Shown here: positions 52,752 to 61,585 of the stretch, piece after piece
Position numbering within the stretch: position 1 is the stretch's first letter
How the letters are laid out: each line of letters starts with the position of its first letter
DNA from: Caproicibacter sp047777415
Lineage (GTDB): Bacteria; Bacillota; Clostridia; Oscillospirales; Acutalibacteraceae
Direction: 5' to 3'
Assembly (NCBI GenBank): GCA_047777415.1
Contig: JBKEEO010000002.1
Location: 744,001 to 808,000, forward strand
DNA: 64,000 nucleotides
Program-made: the position numbers and the translations under genes
Notes under the pieces: generated by a model
Seen by the model: only the letters and a program-made list of their open reading frames with translations
The model's database searches: none
Told to the model about the DNA's origin: nothing

Positions 52752-54092
52752 ATGAAAAAACTCATTGCATCGTTGCTGTCGGCAACGCTTCTGTTCGGCA
52801 TGGTCGCGTGTAGTGGCACATCTTCTTCCTCATCTTCATCTGCGGCTCCCGCTTCATCTGAAGCAAGTGATAGTACATCCGCAGGGGATGAACTCACGAA
52901 CGAAGTAACTATTAAATTTGCAAATCATATGGTTCTTGAAAATGGCACGAAGGATTTCTGGGAAAATTTCAAGTCGGATTTTGAGTCAAAACATCCAAAA
53001 ATTAAAATCGAGTACGTAACAGCACCCTATGGTGAGATTTTGAATACTGTCATCAATATGGCAGGCGGCGGCGATAAAGTGGATATTCTCCTTGGAGAAA
53101 CTCCATGGACACCGACTGTGGTGGATTCCGGCCTTGCAGTACCTGTTAAAGATATTGCGGGAGATGAAATGGTTTCCGATGTACTGCCGGGTGTCGCAAG
53201 CGCACACATGATTGACGGTGAATTGTACGCATTGCCGCTATACATGACTCCTTTTGTGCTGTTCTACAACAAAGATCTGTTCCAAGAGGCCGGGTTAGAT
53301 CCGGAACAACCCCCAAAAACCTATGAAGAAATGCTGGAAATGGCTGAAAAGCTTTCCAAACTGAAAACTAAAGACGGGAATCACGTTTACGCATTCGGGC
53401 AGACAACGGCATCTGTTTCCATTTCCGGTTCCGCTCTTACAGCCATGGTGTACAACTTTGGCGGTCGCGTCCTCAACGATGACGGAACATTGGCTACCGA
53501 CAGTCCGGAGTTTAAAGAAGCATTTAATATGCTGAAAACATTGGATGAGAAATCGTACAATCCGCAGAACGCAAAACTAAAAGATCTGCGCAATTTGTTC
53601 GCTCTTGGTCAGCTTGCCATGTATTATGACCAGTCCTGGGGTTTCAGCGGAATTCAATCCATCAATCCAGAGGCAGAAAAATTCACTGCTACCGCGGCGC
53701 CGTTGGCAGGCGGTTCCGGCAAAGGTGACAGTCTTGTGAATGCGCACTGCCTGTTCCTGATGGATAACGGGGAAGAACATAAAAAAGCGGTGTCAATTCT
53801 GTTGAAAGAGCTTATCAGCGAAGACACCTTGAGTGATTTCATGTCCAAGGTCAACCTTGCATATCCGGCTTATACTTCTATGAAAGATATGAAAGCCATC
53901 AAGGAAAGCACTGTTCTGCAAGGGGCATTGGATAGCCTTGACTGCGTGCAGCCGACTGCATTTGTTCCCACACTTAATGATCTAAATCTGGAACTCTGCA
54001 CCTTTGCACAAAGCATTACGGTTGGGAAACAAGATTTTGATTCGGCGTATCCTGCTTTCAAAGCCGCCGCGGAAGAAATCATTCAGCAGTAA
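52752..54092 (+). CDS. Sugar ABC transporter substrate-binding lipoprotein (CUT1 family)
   Basis: 446-aa family 1 extracellular solute-binding protein. Signal peptide with lipobox at Cys20 (LFGMVAC), then a Ser/Ala linker. Typical features: VTIKFANHMVLENGTKDFWENF, DILLGETPWTPTVVDSG, GELYALPLYMTPFVLFYNKDLFQEAGLDPEQPPKTYEEML segment and a hydrophobic ALGQLAMYYDQSWG. These bind mono- or oligosaccharides. GGGAGG precedes the ATG. First gene of the importer operon, under a consensus promoter with a proposed LacI operator. Confidence 0.92.
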   Translation: MKKLIASLLSATLLFGMVACSGTSSSSSSSAAPASSEASDSTSAGDELTNEVTIKFANHMVLENGTKDFWENFKSDFESKHPKIKIEYVTAPYGEILNTVINMAGGGDKVDILLGETPWTPTVVDSGLAVPVKDIAGDEMVSDVLPGVASAHMIDGELYALPLYMTPFVLFYNKDLFQEAGLDPEQPPKTYEEMLEMAEKLSKLKTKDGNHVYAFGQTTASVSISGSALTAMVYNFGGRVLNDDGTLATDSPEFKEAFNMLKTLDEKSYNPQNAKLKDLRNLFALGQLAMYYDQSWGFSGIQSINPEAEKFTATAAPLAGGSGKGDSLVNAHCLFLMDNGEEHKKAVSILLKELISEDTLSDFMSKVNLAYPAYTSMKDMKAIKESTVLQGALDSLDCVQPTAFVPTLNDLNLELCTFAQSITVGKQDFDSAYPAFKAAAEEIIQQ

Positions 54093-54148
54093 GTAAGGCC
54101 TTTGCAAATAATATTCTATATATATTATTAATTTTAAAAAAGTGCCTC

Positions 54149-54186
54149 CCGCCGTGTCCGCTCAATACAGCATGTGGATGCGGCGG
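54149..54186 (+). terminator. Intercistronic stem-loop between binding protein and permeases
   Basis: GC-rich stem with outer pairing CCGCCG / CGGCGG and a further inner pairing, followed by AACTTTTAT. Likely a partial terminator or mRNA-stabilising structure that raises binding-protein level over the permeases, as in many CUT1 operons. Confidence 0.6.
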
Positions 54187-54221
54187 AACTTTTATAAAAA
54201 CCTTAGGAAACGGAGCGTGTG

Positions 54222-55139
54222 ATGATGAAAAATAAATTTGCCGGACGCAGAATGCCTGGTCATACGGCGGATATCGCTTTTTCGTTGACCTTGGCTGCTC
54301 CCGCCATGCTGATGACAATCATTTTTATTCTGTTCCCTGTTGTTGATTCCGTTTATAAGAGTCTGTTAACTTTTAAGGTCAGCAATATTATTTCAGGAAA
54401 ACCCGGCACTTGGAACAATTTTGCTAATTACATTCGATTGTTTCAAAACAACAAACTGGTCCCTGCCATTATTACAACATTTTATTTTATTGCCGTTATT
54501 GTCATTTGCCAATTTGTGTTCGGAATGAGCTTGGCACTGATTTTAAATTCCAATATCCGCGGCAGTCGTTTCTTGCGGAGCATTATGATGATTCCCTGGG
54601 TGGTTCCCACCGTTATTTCCGCCCTTGTATGGATGTGGATTTATCAGCCACAATATGGACTGCTCAAATACTTTATGTCTTTGTTTGGTGTGAATGATTT
54701 CGCTATTTTAAACAATCCTTCCACCGCTCTGTGGGGCGTGATTATCGCTGCTCTGTGGAAACAGATTCCTCTGACAACTCTCCTTTTTCTTGCCGGTCTG
54801 CAGAACGTTCCGGAAGACATGCTGGAAGCAGCTACAGTGGACGGGGCAAACGGCCCCAGACGTTTTTTCTCCATAATTGTTCCTTCTATGAAAAGTGTGA
54901 TAAAGATTACGCTTACGATGGCACTCATCGAGAATTTTAAACAATTTCCGCTTGTATGGACCATGACGGGTGGCGGCCCTCAAAACTCAACCACAACTCT
55001 TGCAATTCTTAGCTATCGCGAAGCGTTTGTTTCCAACAACTTTGGTTCCGGTGCAGCGGTCACGACGATTTGGATGCTCTTAATGATGATTGTCGTGTTT
55101 TTCTACAACAAATTTATGGGTTCCAGCAATGTTGATTAA
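54222..55139 (+). CDS. Sugar ABC transporter permease (MalF/UgpA-like)
   Basis: 305-aa permease with six membrane segments (first at about 15-40) and the EAA loop EAATVDGANGPRRFFSIIVPSMKSVI. The N-terminal PAMLMTIIFILFPVVDSVYKSL and the NFKQFPLVWTMTGGGPQNSTTTL block are typical of CUT1 inner-membrane subunits. The start ATG 54222 follows GGAG closely; GTG 54219 and ATG 54225 are alternatives. No ATP-binding gene is nearby, so a shared MsmK-type ATPase is presumed. Confidence 0.9.
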   Translation: MMKNKFAGRRMPGHTADIAFSLTLAAPAMLMTIIFILFPVVDSVYKSLLTFKVSNIISGKPGTWNNFANYIRLFQNNKLVPAIITTFYFIAVIVICQFVFGMSLALILNSNIRGSRFLRSIMMIPWVVPTVISALVWMWIYQPQYGLLKYFMSLFGVNDFAILNNPSTALWGVIIAALWKQIPLTTLLFLAGLQNVPEDMLEAATVDGANGPRRFFSIIVPSMKSVIKITLTMALIENFKQFPLVWTMTGGGPQNSTTTLAILSYREAFVSNNFGSGAAVTTIWMLLMMIVVFFYNKFMGSSNVD

Positions 55140-55154
55140 GGTGGTGACAGCTAT

Positions 55155-55991
55155 ATGAAAATGTCAGTTGCAAGCAGAGCAGTTCGTGATGTAGTATTAA
55201 TCATTATTCTTTTCTTTTTACTCTTTCCGATTTTTTGGGTGCTTTTAACCTCGTTCAAAACAAATATGGAAGCCTATCGCTTTCCGCCGACATTCCTGCC
55301 GGAACAAGTAAGCATCAGCAGTTATATTAACCTTTTTACAAAGGACAATGCCTTTTTTGTCTATTATAAAAACAATTTTATCGTTTCTGCCTTTACGGCA
55401 TTGGCGACAACTGCCTTTGCCATTCTTGCGGGATATGCTCTTTCCCGGTTCCATTTCAAGTGGAATCAATGGCTGGTTGCAGCCCTATTGGTTTCTCAGA
55501 TGTTCCCTGTCATCAGCCGCATGATTTCTTTGTATGACCTATTGGGAAAAATTCACCTAATCAATACGATGTTTGGTTTAACCCTCGCTCTAATTGCTGC
55601 TCAAATACCGTTTACTGTGATTCTGATGAGCAGTTTCTTCGACAGCGTCCCTATTGCAATTGAAGAAGCCGCGCGAATTGATGGAGCAGGGCGTATTCAA
55701 ATTTTAACACAAATTGTCACACCGCTGGTAAAACCAGGTATGCTGGCATCCGGTTTATATGCCTTCCTTATGACATGGGACGATTATCTGCACGCCATTA
55801 CATTGATACAAACGGACAGTCTCAGAACTTTGTCTGCCGGAGTTGCGCTGCGATATCTGGGTGAATTATCTTTCGATTGGTCTTTGATTAATTCAATTTC
55901 CATTGTTTCAATGCTGCCAATGATCATCCTATTTTTCTTCTTCCAGAAATATATGATCAGTGGTCTTGTTGCAGGCGCAGTTAAAGGCTGA
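55155..55991 (+). CDS. Sugar ABC transporter permease (MalG/UgpE-like)
   Basis: 278-aa second permease. Six segments, with the EAA loop EEAARIDGAGRIQILTQIVTPLVKPG and typical N-terminal FLLFPIFWVLLTSFKTNMEAY. The final segment is followed by the KYMISGLVAGAVKG ending common in the family. GGTGGTGAC precedes the ATG. Begins 15 bp after the first permease. Confidence 0.92.
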   Translation: MKMSVASRAVRDVVLIIILFFLLFPIFWVLLTSFKTNMEAYRFPPTFLPEQVSISSYINLFTKDNAFFVYYKNNFIVSAFTALATTAFAILAGYALSRFHFKWNQWLVAALLVSQMFPVISRMISLYDLLGKIHLINTMFGLTLALIAAQIPFTVILMSSFFDSVPIAIEEAARIDGAGRIQILTQIVTPLVKPGMLASGLYAFLMTWDDYLHAITLIQTDSLRTLSAGVALRYLGELSFDWSLINSISIVSMLPMIILFFFFQKYMISGLVAGAVKG

Positions 55992-56166
55992 TGTACGGCC
56001 TCCACTATAAAAAGCAATCCACAAAACTGCTTTTATGCTTAAACAGTGCGATTATTAAAACTGATTAATAACATTGTGGAAAGTATGCCAAAGTCCTATT
56101 GTACTTTCCTGTCAGTCAATAAGGACAGTAGTCCATATAAATACACCAAAGGAGTTAGATTTATCT

Positions 56167-57017
56167 ATGCTAACAACAAATCTCGAGGAAATAAAAAAAG
56201 CATCCCGTGAGGGGTACGCCATTCCTGCCATCAACACGCAGGGCGGCAATTATGACATCATTTGGGCGTGTTGCCGCGCCGCTGAAGAAATGAAATCCCC
56301 TATTATCTTGGCACATTATGTAGCAACCGGCGCTTATTCCGGACACGATTGGTTTGTAAATGTCTGCAAATGGTGCGCAAACAAAGTATCCGTTCCCGTT
56401 TCCATTCATCTTGACCATGGCGACAGTTTTGACATCTGTAAAATGGCGGTAGATCTGAAATTTACAAGTGTCATGATTGACGGCTCAAAAAAACCGATTC
56501 AGGAAAATGCTGCGCTGACCCGTAAGGTTATTGAATATGCTCACCCACAGGGCATCCCTGTGGAGGCAGAAATCGGTGAACTACAAAGACTGGACAACGG
56601 TGTGGTTTTGGAAAATAAAAATATTGCAAATCCTGAGGACGTACGAGAGTTTTTAAGTCTATGCAGTCCGGACACCCTCGCGATTGGAATTGGAAATGCA
56701 CACGGGTATTATAAAGGAAAACCAGACATCAAACTGGATGTTCTGGAAAAAGTCCGCAAATTCACGGATATTCCGCTTGTTTTGCACGGTTGCACCGGAA
56801 TGGATACTGATACGATTCATGCTGCCATTCAATATGGAGTAGGTAAAATTAATTTTGGTACGGAGATTCGTTACAAATATCTGGAGCACTATCAACATGC
56901 CCTTGAAACATCGATCACCAGGGGCATTCCTGGAAAGTGTCGCAAGCAGCAAACGATGCTTTGACCGAGGATATCAAAGAGATCATCAAACTCTCCGGCT
57001 CCGCCGGCAAAGCTTGA
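56167..57017 (+). pseudogene. Class II ketose-bisphosphate aldolase, C-terminal frameshift
   Basis: The N-terminal about 247 codons encode a Zn-dependent class II aldolase: ATNINT-type AIPAINTQGG start, VSIHLDHGDSFDI (Asp and Zn-ligand His), EAEIGELQ, GIGNAHGYYKGKP and LVLHGCTGMD, GKINFGTE. At about 56908 one base is missing: the frame read ends 18 codons later (TGA 56962), whereas shifting by one base gives an uninterrupted family-like ending (HQGHSWKVSQAANDALTED, then KLSGSAGKA and TGA 57015-57017), matching the usual GSANKA-type C-terminus. The missing tail carries part of the active site in relatives. Substrate in this block unknown. The start follows AAAGGAG. Confidence 0.85.
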
Positions 57018-57039
57018 AAAACGCTTTTGAATATAAATC

Positions 57040-57080
57040 AAAGACGCGCCGGACAGTTTCCTGTTCTGACGCGTCTTTTT
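57040..57080 (+). terminator. Terminator of the aldolase operon
   Basis: AAAGACGCG / CGCGTCTTT outer stem with an inner ACAG / CTGT pair, followed by a T-run (TTTTT). Confidence 0.85.
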
Positions 57081-57111
57081 ATGTTTTGCAAAACAGAATT
57101 TGCAGATACAA

Positions 57112-57319
57112 TTAGCCTGCTAATCGGTCGGAAAACAGGATGTTTCGCTGGTTAAAACCAAAGTTCCAATTTCGACACCTGCATGTCCAATGTTCGACAA
57201 TTTTTTTAACGCCAAATACAACATTTTTACGCAGAGCATCATCATTCGTAAAGGATGGCTTATTTTTGGTAATCGGCCGGAACTGGCGATTCAAACCTCC
57301 GATGATATTCGTCGTAAAT
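57112..57319 (-). pseudogene. C-terminal remnant of an IS256-family transposase (second lineage)
   Basis: About 67 codons ending in a stop: the frame reads TTNIIGGLNRQFRPITKNKP, then SFTNDDALRKNVVF and IVEHWTCRCRNWNFGFNQRN. This is the conserved C-terminal block of Mutator/IS256 transposases (I-E-x-x-N-x-x-x-R-x-x-T-K). It is clearly a different subfamily from the five full copies. The N-terminal catalytic part is absent. It lies 111 bp left of IS256-D. Confidence 0.8.
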
Positions 57320-57430
57320 TAGCACTATCTTAAACAGGCTATAGGTTCCACACTGAGACGGCCATTATCCTCATAATATAATCCTTCTAAAAACTCATAT
57401 ATAGGATTTAAATCTACCGCCTTATCAACC

Positions 57431-58763
57431 GATGGAGTACAATAAAGTTCGCAATTTCATAAAGGCATAGAAAAGTCATTGGGACTCCGATAAAATGAAT
57501 GGTGAGAAGACATTCAAAGAAGGAGAGATACCCAATGACTCAAAAAAAAGAATACCACAGATTTGACAGAATTGCTACTAAAATGTATGGCGCAGCCGGA
57601 TCCAATGCTGTCAATGCTGGAATGGCTGTGTACCCGTCTAATGGAAGCAGAGGTCTCCGGTATTATTGGCGCAGAAAAGAATGCACACAATCCGTCCCGC
57701 CGTGATTACCGCTGCGGCTATCGGCCACGTCGATTGGATACTCGTATGGGGACGATGTATCTGATGGTACCAAAACTCCGAAATCAGGGCTATATCCCGT
57801 TTTTCGTAACAGAACGCAAGCGCAGTGAAGCAGCGCTGATTCAAGTGGTTCAAGAAGCGTTTGTGCAGGGTGTATCTACGCGAAAGATGGAGAAACTAGC
57901 TCGCAGTCTTGGAATTGAGAATCTTTCCCGCAGTCAAGTCAGTGAAATGACGAAAGGCCTTAACGAGCAGGTGCAGTACTTCCGCAGCCGGCCTCTGACG
58001 GGTCGCTATCCTGTCATTTGGACAGATGCACTGTATGAAAAAATTCGTATGGATGGCCGGGTCGTCAGCATGGCTGTGATGGTAGTTTGCGGCGTCAATG
58101 AACAGGGACATAGGGATATCATTGCTGTAGAGCCAATGCTGGATGAATCTAAAGAAAGTTATTCTCAATTGTTTCAAAGTCTTTTAGATCGTGGTCTGAA
58201 AACACCGCTCCTGGTAATTTCAGACGCGAATAAAGGGCTGATTGCAGCCGTCCGTGAGAGTTTTCCGGGAGCCTCTTGGCAACGGTGCAAAGTCCATTTT
58301 ATGCGAAATATTTTGGCTCATGTACCCCAGAAGGAAAAAGAATCCTTTGCGGCTCAGTTAAAAGAAATTTGGTTAGCACCTTCCGCTAAAATAGCTAGAC
58401 AACGCGCAGAGCAAATATCAGAACAGTATGGAAAACGCTTTCCAAAAGCAATTGAGCTTCTGCAAGATGGGCTGGAAGATTCTCTAGCTTTCTACGCCTT
58501 TCCGGAACTCGACGCCCGCAAAATTTCCTCGACCAATATGTTGGAACGACTGAACAAGGAAATCCGCCGCAGAACCAGTGTAGTCGGAATATTTCCTAAT
58601 CCGGATTCCTATCTACGGCTGGTAACAACACATCTGATGGAGTATGCGGAAGACTGGTCTGTTTCCAGAGCATACTTAAACCCGAAATCCATTCTTTCAC
58701 TGTTAAACGTAGCCTAATTCATTTTTCGGAGTCCCGAAATTGCGAACTTCCCTTGACACTAGC
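57431..58763 (+). mobile_element. IS256-family element, copy D (transposase frameshifted)
   Basis: 1333-bp element, one base longer than the others because of an extra A in a poly-A run near the start of the transposase gene. The 8-bp target repeat TATCAACC flanks it at 57423-57430 and 58764-58771. C/D subtype, with the start GATGGAG as in copy B. Confidence 0.93.
57563..58717 (+). pseudogene. IS256-family transposase, copy D (+1 frameshift at codon 5)
   Basis: The ribosome-binding-site-linked ATG (57535) enters a run of eight A instead of the seven in copy C, shifting out of frame after MTQKK and ending at 57705. The correct frame resumes at TTG 57563 and continues 384 codons to the normal C-terminus (SILSLLNVA) with all DDE blocks intact. 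Slippage in the A-run could restore some full-length protein. Private changes include IIAVEP and TTHLMEY. Confidence 0.85.
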
Positions 58764-58895
58764 TATCAACCCCACGCAATAAATGAGATCTCATGGCAAC
58801 AATAGGTCTATATTTACAAGTTTCTCTGCATTCCTGTGCTTTTTCCTTCGTTCCAACATCCTTCATCAACTATTTTTTTCTTACCATCTTACAAT

Positions 58896-58924
58896 AAAAA
58901 AGCCCAGCCTTCGCTGGACTTTTA
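58896..58924. terminator. Terminator-like hairpin
   Basis: AAAAAGCCCAGC / GCTGGACTTTTAA stem with loop CTTC. No adjacent plus-strand gene apart from IS256-D; the leftward Cys-rich gene (59098-59310) could end here. Confidence 0.65.
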
Positions 58925-58933
58925 AACAGAATC

Positions 58934-58960
58934 AGCACCCGACAATTGTTGTCGAGTGCT
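58934..58960. repeat. Hairpin, copy 2 of a repeated stem-loop
   Basis: AGCACCCGAC / GTCGAGTGCT with loop AATTGTT; one arm base differs from the copy at 35572-35597. Confidence 0.6.
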
Positions 58961-59097
58961 GTAAATATATAATATAAATAGATACGCCATAAAGCAAAGC
59001 TGCAGAATCTTTATGCAAAACACTCTGCAGTTTTCATGCTCAGCGCAGTTTAATCGAAAATTAATTCTTCGAACAAATAAAGCAGCTTAGATTGTAA

Positions 59098-59310
59098 TTA
59101 TCTTCTGCAAAAATAACAGCTGAGGAAACGGAACAGCCGGCATAATTCACGATTACTTAATGTGCTAAAATCTGCATTCACAAGATTTCTCAATTCATCA
59201 ATTGCTTCCGTAAAATTCTCATTAGATGCTAGGCTTTCGATAGCATTTTCAAAATCCAAATCATTGTCGTTACTTTCACCGAAACGATAGTGATGACAGC
59301 AACAATGCAT
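59098..59310 (-). CDS. Small Cys/His-rich protein, function unknown
   Basis: 70 aa beginning MHCCCHHYRFGESN, an acidic middle (DNDLDFENAIESLASNENFTEAIDEL) predicted helical, and a C-terminus CRLFRFLSCYFCRR. Three consecutive Cys plus two His at the N-terminus and three Cys near the C-terminus resemble metal-binding or disulfide-linked spore-coat-type peptides, but no family was recognised. A strong AGGAGG lies 8 nt upstream of the ATG, and TTGACA lies further upstream near 59370, supporting a real gene. Possible toxin, chelator or coat protein; no function claimed. Confidence 0.65.
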   Translation of the reverse strand: MHCCCHHYRFGESNDNDLDFENAIESLASNENFTEAIDELRNLVNADFSTLSNRELCRLFRFLSCYFCRR

Positions 59311-59430
59311 CCATCACACCTCCTTTCCTTAGAGTTCCCTATATACTATGGAACAGGAGGCTCGCTTGTCAATATGGGATTTAGGAATTGGTTTTTCGGT
59401 TTATTTAAGCGAAAAAGCCGACAAAAATAG

Positions 59431-59456
59431 GGAGCGCACCCCATTGTACGCTCCCC
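59431..59456 (-). terminator. Orphan minus-strand terminator
   Basis: GGGAGCG / CGCTCCC stem with a 12-nt loop, followed on the minus strand by TATTTTTG. No minus-strand gene lies immediately upstream (59457-59658), so it may end an unrecognised small RNA or read-through from the MFS gene. Confidence 0.5.
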
Positions 59457-59600
59457 GGGAGGATCCGGATAGAAAATCCTCACCTCGCATTCATTAGTAT
59501 GAACCGTATGAATGAAAATTAAACATCCATTAGCAAAAAAATTTCTTTTTTCAGTTATATATCAGCTTACATTCAGTTTATTCTTTGCATATTCGGAGCT

Positions 59601-59628
59601 TTGCATTTTCATAGATTTTTGATATACT
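59601..59628 (+). promoter_or_regulatory. Promoter of the fRMsr gene
   Basis: TTGCAT (59601-59606), 16-bp spacer, TATACT (59623-59628); about 30 nt before the ATG at 59659. Confidence 0.6.
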
Positions 59629-59658
59629 TAGAAAAACTTAAATTCAGGGGAAATACAT

Positions 59659-60159
59659 ATGATGCTTAATAAGCAAAATAATCCAGAAAATCTCACCGAA
59701 CAATATAGGCTGCTAAAAATGCAGATGACTGAACTGTTAAAAGAAGAAACCGACTGGGTAGCAAATCTGGCAAATGCATCTGCGCTGCTTTACAACGCCT
59801 TACCAAACATAAACTGGGTTGGTTTTTATCTCCTTAAAAACGGAGAACTGATTCTGGGGCCTTTTCAAGGAAAACCGGCTTGTGTGCATATTCCGGTTGG
59901 CAAGGGTGTATGCGGCACGGCAGTGGAACATGATGCCACACAAATTGTGCCGGATGTGCATTGTTTTGAAGGTCATATTGCCTGTGATTCGGACTCTGCT
60001 TCAGAGCTGGTCATTCCCCTTCATTCAGAAACAGAAAGAAAAGTGGTAGGAGTCCTGGATATTGACAGCCCGGTACAGAATCGGTTCAGCAATGAAGACG
60101 CGGACGCGCTGGAAGAAATAGCGGCAATTATTGCAAAAAGTTGTATTTGGAGCAACTGA
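59659..60159 (+). CDS. msrC: Free methionine-(R)-sulfoxide reductase (GAF-domain, fRMsr/MsrC)
   Basis: 166-aa GAF-domain enzyme that reduces free L-methionine-R-sulfoxide, giving methionine and protecting against oxidative damage. The catalytic cysteines C75, C85 and C109 have the 10- and 24-residue spacing of the E. coli enzyme (C84, C94, C118). Also seen: NWVGFYLL, GPFQGKPACVHIPVGKGVCGTA, and SELVIPLHSETERKVVGVLDIDS. AGGGG lies about 9 nt upstream. Monocistronic. Confidence 0.92.
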   Translation: MMLNKQNNPENLTEQYRLLKMQMTELLKEETDWVANLANASALLYNALPNINWVGFYLLKNGELILGPFQGKPACVHIPVGKGVCGTAVEHDATQIVPDVHCFEGHIACDSDSASELVIPLHSETERKVVGVLDIDSPVQNRFSNEDADALEEIAAIIAKSCIWSN

Positions 60160-60227
60160 TGCTTCCATACCTATCAATTTTTTTGGCATACTTCTTCTGG
60201 TCGGTGTATTCTAAAAAATACCTCAAA

Positions 60228-61469
60228 CTATGTATCAACCTCATGTGCTAATTTCTTATCTTTTTTACTTAACGCCCACATACCGCCTGCGCCCACTAAA
60301 ATACAGCCGACCTGAAACAGCCATGTCAGTAAAAATCCGATTGGTTCCACTATTTTACCGATAATCAGTGGCCCCAAAGCGCCGCCGGCCCCCTGAACAA
60401 ACATGGAAAGCGAATTTACCCTACCTAAATACTGCGGCGGTGTACGATTTGCCAAATAGGGCCGCATATGGATGCTGTTCAGTATTTCTGCTACCGTGAA
60501 AATTGTACCCGCCAGCAAAAAAATCGACATTGAGTGCCCCACAGCAAACATCATATAGGAAATACCGAACACCGCACCGCTTAGCGCTACCATGTAAAGC
60601 GGACGACGGCGACGTGTCAGTCCGGTTAGAACCGGAGTAAACAACACTACAACCGATGCATTTAATGTCGTTAGAATACTGAAACGGAACGCTCCCCCTT
60701 CCCCATAATAATTACCCAATTGGAGCGGCAAGAGAAAGCCCCACTGGGAATAAGTAAACTCATAGATGAAACTAAATAGAATGGCAAGCAGAAGAACAGG
60801 GATTAGCCGAAACAAAGAAAAAAATCCGGGGCTTTCAGATGGCACTTCCTGCGAAAATTGGTCAGAAGTTTTTTGCCAGTCCGCTTCCTTTATAAAAAAG
60901 GTAATCAGCATTGCAGCAAACAGTGTTGTTGCCGCATCCAAAAAAAACATCAGTCGCAGGTGATTTTGAAAAAGCAGGCCTGCAAAAATCGAGCTCACCG
61001 CCACGCCTATGTTAACACCAAGGTAAATGAGTGAAAAGGAGGCAGTTCGTGTTTTTTCTGTGGAATAATCCGCTGTCATAGATTCATAAGCCGGGGCGGC
61101 AGCCACATAAAAATCCGCAGCTATTATTATACACGGAAGCATCAATATTTGATTTGGAAACAGACCACAGAGAAGATAAAAAAAAGCACCGGCAATCTGG
61201 CAGAAAACCAGAACTTTTTTTCTTCCAATCCAGTCTGCCAGCTTTCCACCTATGATTAGGGAGGGGGCTCGCGTTAAGATAATAAATGCTGAAAAGCCGC
61301 CCGCTGCCGCGGCCGAATACCCCAGTTTCTGCGTCAAAATCAGCGTGAGAAGAGGTTGAATAAAGCCTCCCAAACAGGAAATAATTCTTGCGGCAAATAT
61401 GATGTAAATTTCCCTTGAGAGGTTTTGGTAAGGAGCAATATATTGTTTTTTTAAAAAATTCCAAAGCAT
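60228..61469 (-). CDS. Major facilitator superfamily transporter
   Basis: 413-aa protein with 12 predicted membrane segments. The N-terminal half carries GGKLADWIGRKKVLVF, the MFS loop 2-3 motif (G-x-x-x-D-x-x-G-R-R/K). A cytoplasmic loop (about 200-220) is followed by the second half with GLTRRRRPLYMVAL. Likely a drug or metabolite efflux carrier, but the substrate is not evident. GGAAGG is upstream. Convergent with the fRMsr gene. Confidence 0.85.
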   Translation of the reverse strand: MLWNFLKKQYIAPYQNLSREIYIIFAARIISCLGGFIQPLLTLILTQKLGYSAAAAGGFSAFIILTRAPSLIIGGKLADWIGRKKVLVFCQIAGAFFYLLCGLFPNQILMLPCIIIAADFYVAAAPAYESMTADYSTEKTRTASFSLIYLGVNIGVAVSSIFAGLLFQNHLRLMFFLDAATTLFAAMLITFFIKEADWQKTSDQFSQEVPSESPGFFSLFRLIPVLLLAILFSFIYEFTYSQWGFLLPLQLGNYYGEGGAFRFSILTTLNASVVVLFTPVLTGLTRRRRPLYMVALSGAVFGISYMMFAVGHSMSIFLLAGTIFTVAEILNSIHMRPYLANRTPPQYLGRVNSLSMFVQGAGGALGPLIIGKIVEPIGFLLTWLFQVGCILVGAGGMWALSKKDKKLAHEVDT

Positions 61470-61585
61470 ATCAAAGTGTGCCTTCCGATTAATCCGATGT
61501 TTTCATGTGTTTTCGTATTATAAACCAAATACAAAAACTTTACAAGCTGACAAGGCACAATTTTCTAATTGCTATACCAAAATAG

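Noticed and set aside
58783..58977. 64-codon frame after IS256-D
   Set aside because: No ribosome binding site, crosses two hairpins, and no recognisable domain.
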